A stretch of 18,974 nt of DNA from CBDUBH01 sp965365345 (GCA_965365345.1 CBDUBH010000070.1:1-18974), one strand, 5' to 3'; counted from the stretch's first letter, positions 1-7,317 are shown. The notes: generated from the sequence alone by a model not told the origin. Translations and numbers: made by a program.

Positions 1-1844
1 CTGGTACTGCACCACAAGTTGGAGTAGAAAGAGGTTTTTCTATAGTAAATCCAGCTGTTTGTCTTTCAAATGTAGTTGGAAGCGGATTTAATTTTAATTC
101 AGATGTAAAAAATTTCCCTTCTGATTATGTATTTGATGAAACTCAAACAGTTGCTGCTGAAAAGAAAGTTACAATTAAGAACTCTGACAAAATAGTTGTT
201 TTCGGTAACTCTTACACTCAAGGTTATACTTTAAAAGGAAAACACTATTTACAGAAACTCGGAATGTTTTTGGATTATCAGTTTAGAAATTTCGGCAAAA
301 GTGGCGATGATTTATTTGAGATAATGGGAAGAATCAGATCCAATAGTGCTTGGTTTGGAAGTGTACCTATAAAAGAATGGAACCCTACTTACGGAATAAT
401 TGCGTGCCGGGATAACAACGCTGAAATGTTCGCAATCAAACCTGAAACTTATTATGAAAATGCTAAAAAACTTGCTCGTGAGATTGAAGCTTTGGGTGGT
501 AAAGTAATTTTAAGTAGTGAACATCAGCACTATGAAGCTTATTTTAATGCTCTTGATCGATTAAGTCAGGAAGAAGGTTATCTGTTTATGAATTGGGGCA
601 AAACAGCATCAAGAAGTTTCAATAATTCATATTTCGATCCCTTATGGTATAACAACCATCCGGCATCCAGAACAAATGATCTTTGGGCTATGAATATGCT
701 TAATTACTTGAATACTTTGCCGCGTCCGAAACAAGGGATTAAAGTATTCAGAAAAAGATTATCCATTACTGTAAATACATTAAGTGATTTAGTTTTTGAA
801 ACAGTCATTCAAAGAGCAAAATTGTTTGAAGAGATCTATACGGGGCATTCAAAGCATACATCAACAACCGCAAAGAACGTTGACAGATTATCTTTGGCAT
901 CCTTTGAAGATCAGAATTGCGAGTACCTAAAACTGCAAAATAACGAATCAGTTTCACTTAATAACTACGGACTAATTGACTGCATATTGCCGCTTACAGT
1001 GGGCAATCTTGAAGCATTTACATTATTTGTTACAGGAACCGGAATAAGCAAAGTTTATGTAAAGAAAACATTAGGGTTATCTTCTTATACGACAAGAGCA
1101 AATCAATATGATTCAAATGATCCATATTACTCTAACTTTGAAAAACCATTAGGTGAATATGTTGAATTAACTGCAGCAGAAACCGGAAAATATATTTTGC
1201 CATCATCTTTATTCAAAGATGTAATGCAGTATGATAAGATCTCGTTCTTACTTGAGGGTGCATCCATTTCACTGACTGACGTTTATTTCACTTTTGAAGG
1301 TGATGAAAATAAGGTGCAAAATTATAACAAGAAATTTGAGATAAAAAGCGGAACTGAACTTCTTGCTAATCCAAAACTTGATTCAGGATGGACTTTAGTT
1401 GGAGCACCAAGTACATATGTACCTGTAGTTGATCCTTCAAATGCCGCTGAAATTGAATCACTTCCATATGGAATAACTAAAGTTTATGAAGTTGATAATA
1501 CTAATTATTTGACTCAAGTGTTAAACGCATTTACTGATGATGCTTATTATGATAAATCATATCAGTTAAGAATACTCTGCAGATATTTTCCGGAATTTGT
1601 TGATACTGATTCAAAATGGGGAAGTTCTGTTTTATTCGGCGATCAGTATTATTATGGTGATTTGGAAGTGCTGCTAAGAAAAACCGGAAATCCCGACATT
1701 AGACTGGCTGTAAGTCCGGTTGGATTATATTGGCATGAGGTTATAATAAACGGGAAGCTTTCTAACTACAGCGGTTATACTTTGACTATAAAATCAAACA
1801 ATTCAAGAAAAATACAGATAGCAAAGGCGAATTTTATAATATGA
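1..1844 (+). CDS. SGNH-hydrolase-like phage structural (tail/fibre) protein, 5'-truncated
   Basis: The frame is open from base 3 at the window edge, so the true start lies to the left; the ATG at 264 is internal. The visible 613 residues carry an SGNH/GDSL-like set. The block I segment is VVFGNSYTQGY, with its candidate nucleophile serine at 210-212. A glycine follows in FGKSGDD, then an asparagine in a CRDNNAE segment resembling GxND, then a histidine in NNHPAS at 657-659. The usual DxxH aspartate is not in place (tyrosine at H-3; an aspartate sits at H-7), so activity is uncertain. About 380 residues follow, rich in beta-type sequence, which I do not recognise and which may be a binding or trimerisation part. 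Phage tail proteins often carry SGNH domains that trim surface polysaccharide or peptidoglycan. The assignment to a virion protein comes from context. Confidence 0.6.
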   Translation, partial: GTAPQVGVERGFSIVNPAVCLSNVVGSGFNFNSDVKNFPSDYVFDETQTVAAEKKVTIKNSDKIVVFGNSYTQGYTLKGKHYLQKLGMFLDYQFRNFGKSGDDLFEIMGRIRSNSAWFGSVPIKEWNPTYGIIACRDNNAEMFAIKPETYYENAKKLAREIEALGGKVILSSEHQHYEAYFNALDRLSQEEGYLFMNWGKTASRSFNNSYFDPLWYNNHPASRTNDLWAMNMLNYLNTLPRPKQGIKVFRKRLSITVNTLSDLVFETVIQRAKLFEEIYTGHSKHTSTTAKNVDRLSLASFEDQNCEYLKLQNNESVSLNNYGLIDCILPLTVGNLEAFTLFVTGTGISKVYVKKTLGLSSYTTRANQYDSNDPYYSNFEKPLGEYVELTAAETGKYILPSSLFKDVMQYDKISFLLEGASISLTDVYFTFEGDENKVQNYNKKFEIKSGTELLANPKLDSGWTLVGAPSTYVPVVDPSNAAEIESLPYGITKVYEVDNTNYLTQVLNAFTDDAYYDKSYQLRILCRYFPEFVDTDSKWGSSVLFGDQYYYGDLEVLLRKTGNPDIRLAVSPVGLYWHEVIINGKLSNYSGYTLTIKSNNSRKIQIAKANFII

Positions 1845-1874
1845 TTTAGATTTTATTAACCACACGAGGCACAA

Positions 1875-2954
1875 ATGCTACTTTGCGCTGAATGTGGTTC
1901 CGGGCAAATAAAGAAAAACGGTAAGAAAGAAGGGCTTCAGACTTACCGGTGCAGTGATTGCGGAAGTTATAAACAACCGCTGGATGCTCAAAATGATGCA
2001 TCAAAATTAAAAGAGCTTTTGAAAAAACCGCGCTCGATCCAAGAATTATCTCAAATTCTGGATATAAATAAAAATTCCGTTATTTCTATGCTTGATCAAT
2101 TAAAGCAAGAAAAATTTAATGTCGTGCAAGTAGGCAATAAATTTGAGCTTTCAAATCAAATAGAACCGGGCGGAAGTTTATCAATCGACCTTTCGAAATT
2201 TCAAAATAAGACATATAAATTCGGGTTTACATCTGATAATCATTTATGTTCAAAATATGAAAGATTGGATGTATTAAACGCTTTGTATGATATTTTTGAA
2301 AAGGAAGGCATCACGCAAGTTTTTAATGCTGGTAATTGGATTGACGGCGAAGCACGGTTTAATAAATTTGACATTCACACTCACGGAATCACTCCGCAAG
2401 TTGAATATTTTGTTAAAAATTATCCGCAGAGAAAAGGAATCACAACATTTTTCGTTGCCGGTGATGATCATGAAGGCTGGTATGTTCAAAGGGAAAAAAT
2501 AAATATCGGTGAATATGCTGAAATGATGGCGCGGCAAGCCGGAAGGAAAGATTTAGTTTATTTAGGTTACATCGAAGCAGATGTTGAATTTAAGTCAAAG
2601 AACGGAAAAGCAATATGTAAAGTAATGCATCCGGGCGGCGGATCAGCTTATGCACTCTCGTATTCTCCGCAGAAAATGATTGAATCTTTTAGCGGCGGAG
2701 AAAAACCGCAAATTCTTTTATTGGGACATTACCACAAATTCGATTATCTGCATTACAGAAATGTATTCTGCATTCAAACCGGATGCACTGAAGATCAGAC
2801 TCCTTTTATGAGGAAAAAGAAGATCCAAGCTCACGTCGGCGGCGGAACTTTTGAATTCCAGATCAGTGAGGATGGAGCGGTCAATCGCGGGAAAGTCGAA
2901 TGGATTTCCTTCTTTGATAAACCGTATTACAAAAAACAAGGTTACTATAGATGA
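1875..2954 (+). CDS. Zinc ribbon-HTH-metallophosphoesterase fusion protein (phage type)
   Basis: This is a 359-aa protein with three parts. Residues 4-29 form a CxxC...CxxC zinc ribbon (C4, C7, C26, C29) of the kind found at the N-terminus of IS1-type transposases. Residues about 41-95 look like a winged helix-turn-helix. Residues about 113-345 form a calcineurin-like metallophosphoesterase with D121xH123, a GNWID motif (N154, D157), DDHE (D198, H199), H252 and GHYH (H285, H287). The family normally has GDxxD and GNH[DE], so Asp and Asn appear exchanged between motifs II and III. Phage-borne enzymes of this family are presumed nucleases or phosphodiesterases; the zinc ribbon and HTH suggest a nucleic-acid substrate. 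It follows the tail-like gene by 30 bp and overlaps the next gene by 4 bp. The enzyme class is secure; the substrate is unknown. Confidence 0.8.
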   Translation: MLLCAECGSGQIKKNGKKEGLQTYRCSDCGSYKQPLDAQNDASKLKELLKKPRSIQELSQILDINKNSVISMLDQLKQEKFNVVQVGNKFELSNQIEPGGSLSIDLSKFQNKTYKFGFTSDNHLCSKYERLDVLNALYDIFEKEGITQVFNAGNWIDGEARFNKFDIHTHGITPQVEYFVKNYPQRKGITTFFVAGDDHEGWYVQREKINIGEYAEMMARQAGRKDLVYLGYIEADVEFKSKNGKAICKVMHPGGGSAYALSYSPQKMIESFSGGEKPQILLLGHYHKFDYLHYRNVFCIQTGCTEDQTPFMRKKKIQAHVGGGTFEFQISEDGAVNRGKVEWISFFDKPYYKKQGYYR

Positions 2955-3184
2955 TCTTGGAAAATTTATCGAGAGAACAGCAGAAAGAGATCTTAAAAAA
3001 TGAATTCACGAATGATGAAATGTACATGGCTTCAATGGATTCGACATTTCATTATTCAATTAAATGCGGAAAGGATTATTTTGAGAAAAATTTCGGAAAG
3101 TGGACATTTCAAGAGATCGATAAGGATGATAAACCAATAATTAATTATAACACTATTATAACACACTATTCAAAAATCGAATAA
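2951..3184 (+). CDS. Small hypothetical protein, last gene of the element
   Basis: This 77-aa acidic, soluble protein has no signal peptide or membrane segment, and I recognise no family. Its ATG overlaps the stop of the metallophosphoesterase gene (ATGA arrangement), which points to translational coupling and makes it more credible as a real gene. It is the last open frame before the attachment site, 61 bp upstream of the tRNA fragment. Its function is unknown. Confidence 0.6.
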   Translation: MILENLSREQQKEILKNEFTNDEMYMASMDSTFHYSIKCGKDYFEKNFGKWTFQEIDKDDKPIINYNTIITHYSKIE

Positions 3185-3245
3185 AAAGAGTTGAAAATTT
3201 AATTAAAAACATTAGAAAAATGCTTAAAAAGTAATATTGAGCTTT

Positions 3246-3288
3246 CTGTCACGCAGGAGGTCGCGAGTTCGAGTCTCGTCGGCCCCGC
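3246..3288 (+). other. attR-like attachment site: displaced 3' half of tRNA-Asp(GTC)
   Basis: The sequence matches the 3' part of a tRNA-Asp from the anticodon loop onward. The loop is CTGTCAC (anticodon GTC at 3248-3250), followed by the 3' anticodon stem GCAGG (3253-3257), variable region AGGTC, T-stem GCGAG/CTCGT around the loop TTCGAGT (3263-3279), acceptor strand CGGCCCC (3280-3286) and discriminator G (3287). The 5' half is absent: the five bases before the loop are GCTTT where CCTGC would be needed to pair, and no acceptor strand GGGGCCG occurs upstream. Homology therefore breaks at the start of the anticodon loop, a common crossover site for phage integrases. It is not a functional tRNA gene. 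The intact copy should be at the other end of the element. Confidence 0.82.
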
Positions 3289-3289
3289 T

Positions 3290-3323
3290 AAAAAAGCTCT
3301 TCATTTGTGAAGAGCTTTTTTTG
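3290..3323 (+). terminator. Rho-independent terminator of the original tRNA-Asp locus
   Basis: A perfect 14-bp stem (3290-3303 with 3308-3321) contains the core AGCTCTTCA/TGAAGAGCT, with a 4-base loop TTTG and a run of T. It begins two bases after the tRNA fragment, so it probably belonged to the tRNA gene before integration. It may now end transcription coming from the element. The stem is flanked by A and T runs on both sides, so it could work in both directions. Confidence 0.85.
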
Positions 3324-3711
3324 TTTTATGGAAAACCGGTTTTTTTTATATGAATATATGAATTGATTGTGATTAAGATTTGAATAATGATCGATGCACA
3401 ATTTAATATATTTGGGGAAACTGAGGTAATAAGTAATCATCACAAAATTATTCTCTTTGAAAAAATATTTCAACTTCAATATATAATTGAAATAAAATAG
3501 CCGAATGAATAAAGCAATGGTTATAAATTTAGATAATCCCATCTACATCCGATCAAAATAAAAGATTCCTTAAAAATTTTTTGCAATTTTATTAAAAAAA
3601 ATAAATCATTTTCCGAAATTTCCCGAAACTCAAATATTAATAGTTTGTTAAAAGGGCAAAAAGGTCCAGTTCACACTATCATTCTAAATATGGTTAAATC
3701 CGGGGAAGTCA
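3324..3711. other. Gene-free stretch of 388 bp
   Basis: No convincing gene was found. An 84-codon minus-strand frame here has no coding character and ends inside the terminator. The stretch is strongly AT-rich. It contains a 12-bp perfect palindrome AAAACCGGTTTT (3332-3343) and two near-identical TTTCCGAAA-type words around 3610-3630. A promoter for the downstream 546-aa protein is presumably in the last 100 bp but no clear consensus is visible. CGGGGAAG a few bases before the ATG at 3712 may serve as its ribosome-binding site. Confidence 0.5.
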
Positions 3712-5352
3712 ATGAGCAGCGAATTAATTAAAATTATTAAACTTGAAGAGAATATTTACGGAAATTATAACGGTTTTACACTAAGATTGCATCACACGGG
3801 ATTAGAAGAAAGTAAAACCATATTCGGTACTTCACTTGTAGCGATTGAATTCAAAGCAAACAGCCAATTAATTAAATGGGAAAATAAGTGGATAGATCAG
3901 AAAGATTTTAATCCTGCTGATGCTGTTTATCTAAATTCTTTTATATCCAACCAAACAGATTCAAACGAATTACTATCGGTAAACTTTGATGATCTTCAGG
4001 AAAGTTTCGTCAGTTTCAAGGAAATTCATGCACCTGAAGAACCTGAACTTTTAACAATTCAGGAAAAACCTGAAAAAGATTCTCCTGAATTTCAACCGAA
4101 ATTTTCTTTAGTTGATAATTTGTTTTCATCCAAAAAAGAAAGTAAAATAATTTTTTATAAAAATAAATTTGAACATGCTTTAAGAAAATGGGAAAAAGAA
4201 AAATTCAGAGTTGAAAGTATAAATTCCTCAAGGTTGCAAAAATATGAACTTGCTCTTAAAAGCTGGAATAAAAGAAAAAAAATCTTTGATAAAAATTCAA
4301 AAGATCTCGAAAAGAAAAAAACAATCTATAAATCATTTTTAAATGATCTGAAAATACTTTTAGATGAAAGAAACGAGTATGCAATCGCCGAATTTGCCGA
4401 TCTTATTTTGAGCAAAATTCAAATTCCTGATTTCCTTTCGGATAATTTTGAAACTGATTATTGCGGTGTTACCCAAACTTTAACAATAGATTTCGAATTT
4501 CCCGATAGAAATTGTTTATCAAAGATTTTAACTAAATCTTTGAATAAAGATATCACCGGAAATTTAGTGCCCAAAATTGAAAGCGAAAAATTATTTGATG
4601 CTATCAGCAAATTAGTTTATAATACCGCATCTTTAGTTTTAAGCTCATTATTTACAATTGATAAAGAAAATTATTTCAAAAAAATAGTGTTTAACGGATA
4701 TTTTTTGATAACAGAGAAAATTGAAGGGGAAGCACAAAGATTTGATATATTCAGCATTGCAGCCGAAAAAGAAAAATACCTGAATGAAGTTGGAACAAAT
4801 TCAACATCAGAATTTCTGAATAAATTTAATCCTGCAATTATTGATCAAATTAATTATACTGATCAAAAACCGGTCAAAATCTTTAATTCAATAAGAAAAC
4901 AAGCGGTGAGCAATTCTAAAAATATTGTTCTATGCGGATTTTCAGATGGAATTTTTGGTACTTTAAAAGTTAATAGAAAAAGTTATGACGGACTTTTGAT
5001 TCATGCAATTTCAAAAGAGTTTAATGTAAGTATTGAGGAAATGAATTTTACGGAATTGCAGAATGAATCCTTTGAAGCTGAATTTACTTATAATTCAGAA
5101 AAATTTCTAAATAAAGTTTTGGTAAAATCTTTTAAAAATACTTTAAAGAGTGATGATATAAAGAAATTGCTTTTAAGATTAAAAGACAATTCATTTAATC
5201 AAATAATGGTTTTTACAACCGGAGGATTAAGCAAAAACGCAACCGGGTTTATTGTAACAAATTCACTGAAAATTTACGAGAACAGCGATATTTACAAAAT
5301 GTTCATTACTCATAATTCAGATTATAAAAATCTTACTCCTATGATTAAATAA
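3712..5352 (+). CDS. Coiled-coil protein of unknown function with possible Mrr-like C-terminus
   Basis: This 546-aa cytoplasmic protein is rich in Lys, Glu and Asn. After an N-terminal region (about 1-115) comes an acidic proline-rich linker (EEPELL, PEFQP), then a charged helical/coiled-coil segment at about 140-225 with two related units ending in LRKWEKEK and LKSWNKRK. The C-terminal third includes LVKS (K472) followed by IMVFTTGGLSKNA (about 498-510), which loosely resembles the K motif and TTsGFskeA segment of Mrr-type restriction endonuclease domains. The expected catalytic Asp/Glu residues are not clear, so the domain may be inactive or the resemblance may be chance. The gene stands alone, with its own terminator, just outside the prophage junction. 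I do not recognise the family. Confidence 0.6.
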   Translation: MSSELIKIIKLEENIYGNYNGFTLRLHHTGLEESKTIFGTSLVAIEFKANSQLIKWENKWIDQKDFNPADAVYLNSFISNQTDSNELLSVNFDDLQESFVSFKEIHAPEEPELLTIQEKPEKDSPEFQPKFSLVDNLFSSKKESKIIFYKNKFEHALRKWEKEKFRVESINSSRLQKYELALKSWNKRKKIFDKNSKDLEKKKTIYKSFLNDLKILLDERNEYAIAEFADLILSKIQIPDFLSDNFETDYCGVTQTLTIDFEFPDRNCLSKILTKSLNKDITGNLVPKIESEKLFDAISKLVYNTASLVLSSLFTIDKENYFKKIVFNGYFLITEKIEGEAQRFDIFSIAAEKEKYLNEVGTNSTSEFLNKFNPAIIDQINYTDQKPVKIFNSIRKQAVSNSKNIVLCGFSDGIFGTLKVNRKSYDGLLIHAISKEFNVSIEEMNFTELQNESFEAEFTYNSEKFLNKVLVKSFKNTLKSDDIKKLLLRLKDNSFNQIMVFTTGGLSKNATGFIVTNSLKIYENSDIYKMFITHNSDYKNLTPMIK

Positions 5353-5355
5353 AAT

Positions 5356-5388
5356 AAAAGCCGTGGAAAATTTTTCACGGCTTTTTTA
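5356..5388 (+). terminator. Rho-independent terminator after the 546-aa gene
   Basis: A 10-bp stem AAAAGCCGTG/CACGGCTTTT (5356-5365 with 5376-5385) encloses a 10-base A/T loop and is followed by a T run. It starts 4 bp after the stop codon. Because it is flanked by A on one side and T on the other, it may also terminate transcription from the minus-strand gene whose stop is at 5478. Confidence 0.85.
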
Positions 5389-5477
5389 TTCTTCAATAAT
5401 TATTATTTCAGCAAAGTATTTTCGCAGTTTTAATAAAATGATCTGTTAATCATACTTACATATTTTCACAAAACGGG

Positions 5478-5831
5478 TTATGCAATCTCTTTTGTGCCGT
5501 TATCTAATTTTCTGCCAACAACATTCGCAATTATAAATCCAGCGCCTGTTACCGAAAATAATGAAAGCACCATCCAATAATCTCTGCTTGTCAAATCTTC
5601 CAAAAACATGCCTAAAAACAAAGCCAAACCGAAAAATATTGAAACAATTCCGATCTTTGTCATTAAATACGGATTTACACTTTTCTTATTTGAAAAGAAT
5701 TCCTTGATCTGCTCGGCTGATAATCCTCTTTCAATCAGCATTTGTCTTTCGCGGCTTTTAAAATAAATTGCCACCAAAATAACCAGGCCGGTTATCAGAA
5801 AGAACGATACGGGGACTATAAACGGACTCAT
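5478..5831 (-). CDS. Small three-helix membrane protein (DUF6249-like)
   Basis: This 117-aa protein has three predicted membrane helices: about 4-24, 59-77 and 86-106. A cytoplasmic-type segment after the first helix reads SRERQMLIERGLSAEQIKEFF, which resembles the ER..LIE.GL segment of small Bacteroidota membrane proteins annotated as DUF6249. That assignment is from memory of the pattern, not a search. A GGAG ribosome-binding site lies 6 bases before the ATG. It is transcribed away from the ECF sigma factor gene, with 199 bp (226 bp to the preferred ATG) between them. Such proteins often neighbour sigma/anti-sigma pairs, so a link to envelope stress is plausible but unproven. Confidence 0.7.
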   Translation of the reverse strand: MSPFIVPVSFFLITGLVILVAIYFKSRERQMLIERGLSAEQIKEFFSNKKSVNPYLMTKIGIVSIFFGLALFLGMFLEDLTSRDYWMVLSLFSVTGAGFIIANVVGRKLDNGTKEIA

Positions 5832-5877
5832 AATTTACTCCTGTATTTAGAGTTTTAGATAAATAATTTCTTTTTGT

Positions 5878-6028
5878 GGTTACAAACTTTTTAATTAAAT
5901 TTTCTTTCAATTAAAAATCTTTTACATCAAAAATTTTCTTTTCTAAAACTTTGGACGAAATAAAATACCGTTCGGTTACAAATTTTTATAATTTTTTTTC
6001 AGAAAAAAATATTATTTTGCAAGTAACC
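5878..6028. promoter_or_regulatory. Repeated GGTTAC elements in the divergent sigma-factor intergenic region
   Basis: GGTTACAAA occurs at 5878-5886 and again at 5974-5982, each followed by a similar T-rich tract. The reverse complement of GGTTAC lies at 6023-6028. All are between the minus-strand membrane protein and the ECF sigma gene, so they are candidate promoter or operator elements, possibly for autoregulation by the sigma factor. The A/T-rich flanks make chance similarity possible; only the GGTTAC core is informative. Confidence 0.3.
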
Positions 6029-6029
6029 T

Positions 6030-6051
6030 TTTGACCAATTCTTTAGTCAAA
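6030..6051. promoter_or_regulatory. Inverted repeat TTTGAC-N10-GTCAAA before the sigma-factor ATG
   Basis: Perfect 6-bp arms at 6030-6035 and 6046-6051 are separated by 10 bases, ending 6 bp before the preferred ATG at 6058. It could be an operator or an mRNA hairpin that limits translation of the sigma factor. Six-base arms in AT-rich DNA may also be chance. Confidence 0.3.
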
Positions 6052-6057
6052 TATTGT

Positions 6058-6624
6058 ATGAAGAATTTAAGCGACATTGAAATAATAGAATCCGTTAAAA
6101 GAGGCAATACTGCAGATTTTGCTCTATTAATAGATAGATATAAAAATAAAGCGTTTTCTCTTTTAATAAGAATGCTAAAAAACAAACTTGATGCCGAAGA
6201 GGTTTTGCAGGACTGTTTTTTGAAAGCGTTTCAATCACTGAATTCTTTCAGACAGGAATCAAAATTTTCAACATGGTTCTACAGAATAGTTTATAACTCG
6301 GCGCTTTCATTTTTGGGAAGCAAAAGAAGAAAAGATGAAGATGAACTTTCATCTCTTGAAGATCATTTCAATCTTCAGGATTATGATGCGAAATCTTATT
6401 CTGAAAGTAACAATGCATCGGAATTTATTCTGAAATTGATAGAAAAACTTCCGCCGAGATACGCAACGGTTTTAAATTTGTTCTATATTGATGAAATGAA
6501 TCTTGATGAAATAAGCCAAATTACAGGGCTTTCAATTGTAAACACAAAAGTAATTCTGCACAGATCACGTAATGCTTTAAGAGATCTGGTTTTAAAGCAC
6601 AATTACCAAGAGGAATTATTATGA
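6058..6624 (+). CDS. ECF-type RNA polymerase sigma factor (sigma-70 family)
   Basis: The protein has 188 residues from the ATG at 6058. An upstream in-frame TTG at 6031 would give 197, but the ATG-started N-terminus (MKNLSDIEIIESVKRG) fits the family better, and the TTG lies in an inverted repeat. Region 2 (about residues 14-90) contains the core-binding and -10-recognition segment ending in KFSTWFYRIVYNSALSFL. Region 4 (about 128-180) is a helix-turn-helix with LPPRYATVLNLFYIDEM and LDEISQITGLSIVNTKV. It redirects RNA polymerase to stress or envelope promoters. The stop overlaps the start of the anti-sigma gene by 4 bp, giving a classical regulated pair. Confidence 0.92.
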   Translation: MKNLSDIEIIESVKRGNTADFALLIDRYKNKAFSLLIRMLKNKLDAEEVLQDCFLKAFQSLNSFRQESKFSTWFYRIVYNSALSFLGSKRRKDEDELSSLEDHFNLQDYDAKSYSESNNASEFILKLIEKLPPRYATVLNLFYIDEMNLDEISQITGLSIVNTKVILHRSRNALRDLVLKHNYQEELL

Positions 6625-7133
6625 ATCATTTAAATGATGAATTGATAAATAAATACTTTGATAACGATCTTTCGATCTCAGATATAAATAAGATCAATGA
6701 GCATATAAAAATTTGCGCAGATTGTTTAAATAAAATTAAAGCACAAAAATTAGTTGAAGGTCAATTAAAAAATCTTCCTCTGGAAAATTTGTCATATAAT
6801 TTTACTGAATCTTTAATGAGTAAAATTCAAGCGGTTTCAGTTAAACATGAGCCGAAAAAGAATTATTTTTTCAGATTTATATTCAGTGTTTTTATTTTTA
6901 TGTTTTTGGGTATTTTCATTTTTGCGGCATCGGGAACGCATCAAAATCAAAATGAAGATTGGTTCAAATTGATCACTAATAATTCTAGCGCTTTTTTTAA
7001 TGTAACTTCAAATTTATTTTCAAAAATTGATAGTTCAATCTTTACTTCAGTGCTTGCATTCATAGTTTTAATTAGTATTTATTATTTTTACGAAACAACC
7101 AAAACAATGAAAAATAATTTTTCCAAAGGTTGA
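6621..7133 (+). CDS. Membrane anti-sigma factor with ZAS/zf-HC2 zinc finger
   Basis: This 170-aa protein begins with a putative zinc-binding anti-sigma domain. Its H28xxxC32xxC35 motif (HIKICADC) is followed by two hydrophobic helices at about 83-102 and 141-159. The N-terminal domain is expected to hold the partner ECF sigma factor inactive at the membrane until a signal releases it. The gene overlaps the sigma stop codon (ATGA) and has AGAGGA at 6609-6614, so the two are translated together. The second membrane helix is an addition to the usual single-pass layout. A sensing domain between the helices is short (about 38 residues). Confidence 0.82.
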   Translation: MNHLNDELINKYFDNDLSISDINKINEHIKICADCLNKIKAQKLVEGQLKNLPLENLSYNFTESLMSKIQAVSVKHEPKKNYFFRFIFSVFIFMFLGIFIFAASGTHQNQNEDWFKLITNNSSAFFNVTSNLFSKIDSSIFTSVLAFIVLISIYYFYETTKTMKNNFSKG

Positions 7134-7215
7134 TAAAATTGTAAATTTACTTGCAAGAATTTCATTTAATTCAACTCAAGTAATTTCACTTTATTATTTA
7201 GAAAAGTTTGATTTT

Positions 7216-7244
7216 GAAATTCCGGCACAGTCCGGAATTTTTCA
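7216..7244 (+). terminator. Probable terminator after the sigma/anti-sigma operon
   Basis: A 9-bp stem AAATTCCGG/CCGGAATTT (7217-7225 with 7232-7240) with loop CACAGT is followed by a short T run. It lies 83 bp after the anti-sigma stop. The stem also resembles the ATTCCGG...CCGGAAT repeat unit seen near 17635, so it may be a repeat acting as a terminator. Confidence 0.65.
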
Positions 7245-7317
7245 TTTTAAATTTCAAAAATAAAATCGGGTTTACATAAATTCAAAACTTCAAATAAAAA
7301 CTTTGATTTTAATTTAC

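Larger units (their letters stand above)
1..3288. mobile_element. Right end of an integrated element, probably a prophage
   Basis: Three plus-strand genes of phage type (an SGNH-hydrolase-like structural protein, a zinc-ribbon metallophosphoesterase and a 77-aa orphan) are followed by an isolated 3' half of tRNA-Asp. That tRNA fragment lies next to a terminator and then ordinary chromosomal genes. Integration into a tRNA gene leaves such a displaced 3' fragment at the end away from the intact tRNA, so the element should extend leftward beyond base 1. No integrase, capsid or terminase is visible here, so phage rather than another integrative element is an inference. The right boundary is well supported; the left boundary is outside the window. 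Confidence 0.65.

Noticed and set aside
264..1844. ATG at 264 as the start of the SGNH-like gene
   Set aside because: The same frame is open to the left edge, and the SGNH block I (GNSYT, 204-218) lies upstream of this ATG, so it is internal.
3246..3288. A functional tRNA gene
   Set aside because: The 5' acceptor, D-arm and 5' anticodon stem are missing; only the 3' half is present.
3332..3343. AAAACCGGTTTT palindrome as a second terminator
   Set aside because: The palindrome leaves no loop, so a stable hairpin is unlikely despite the following T run.
3288..3542. Minus-strand 84-codon frame
   Set aside because: It is low-complexity, has no plausible start signal or protein family, and runs into the tRNA terminator.
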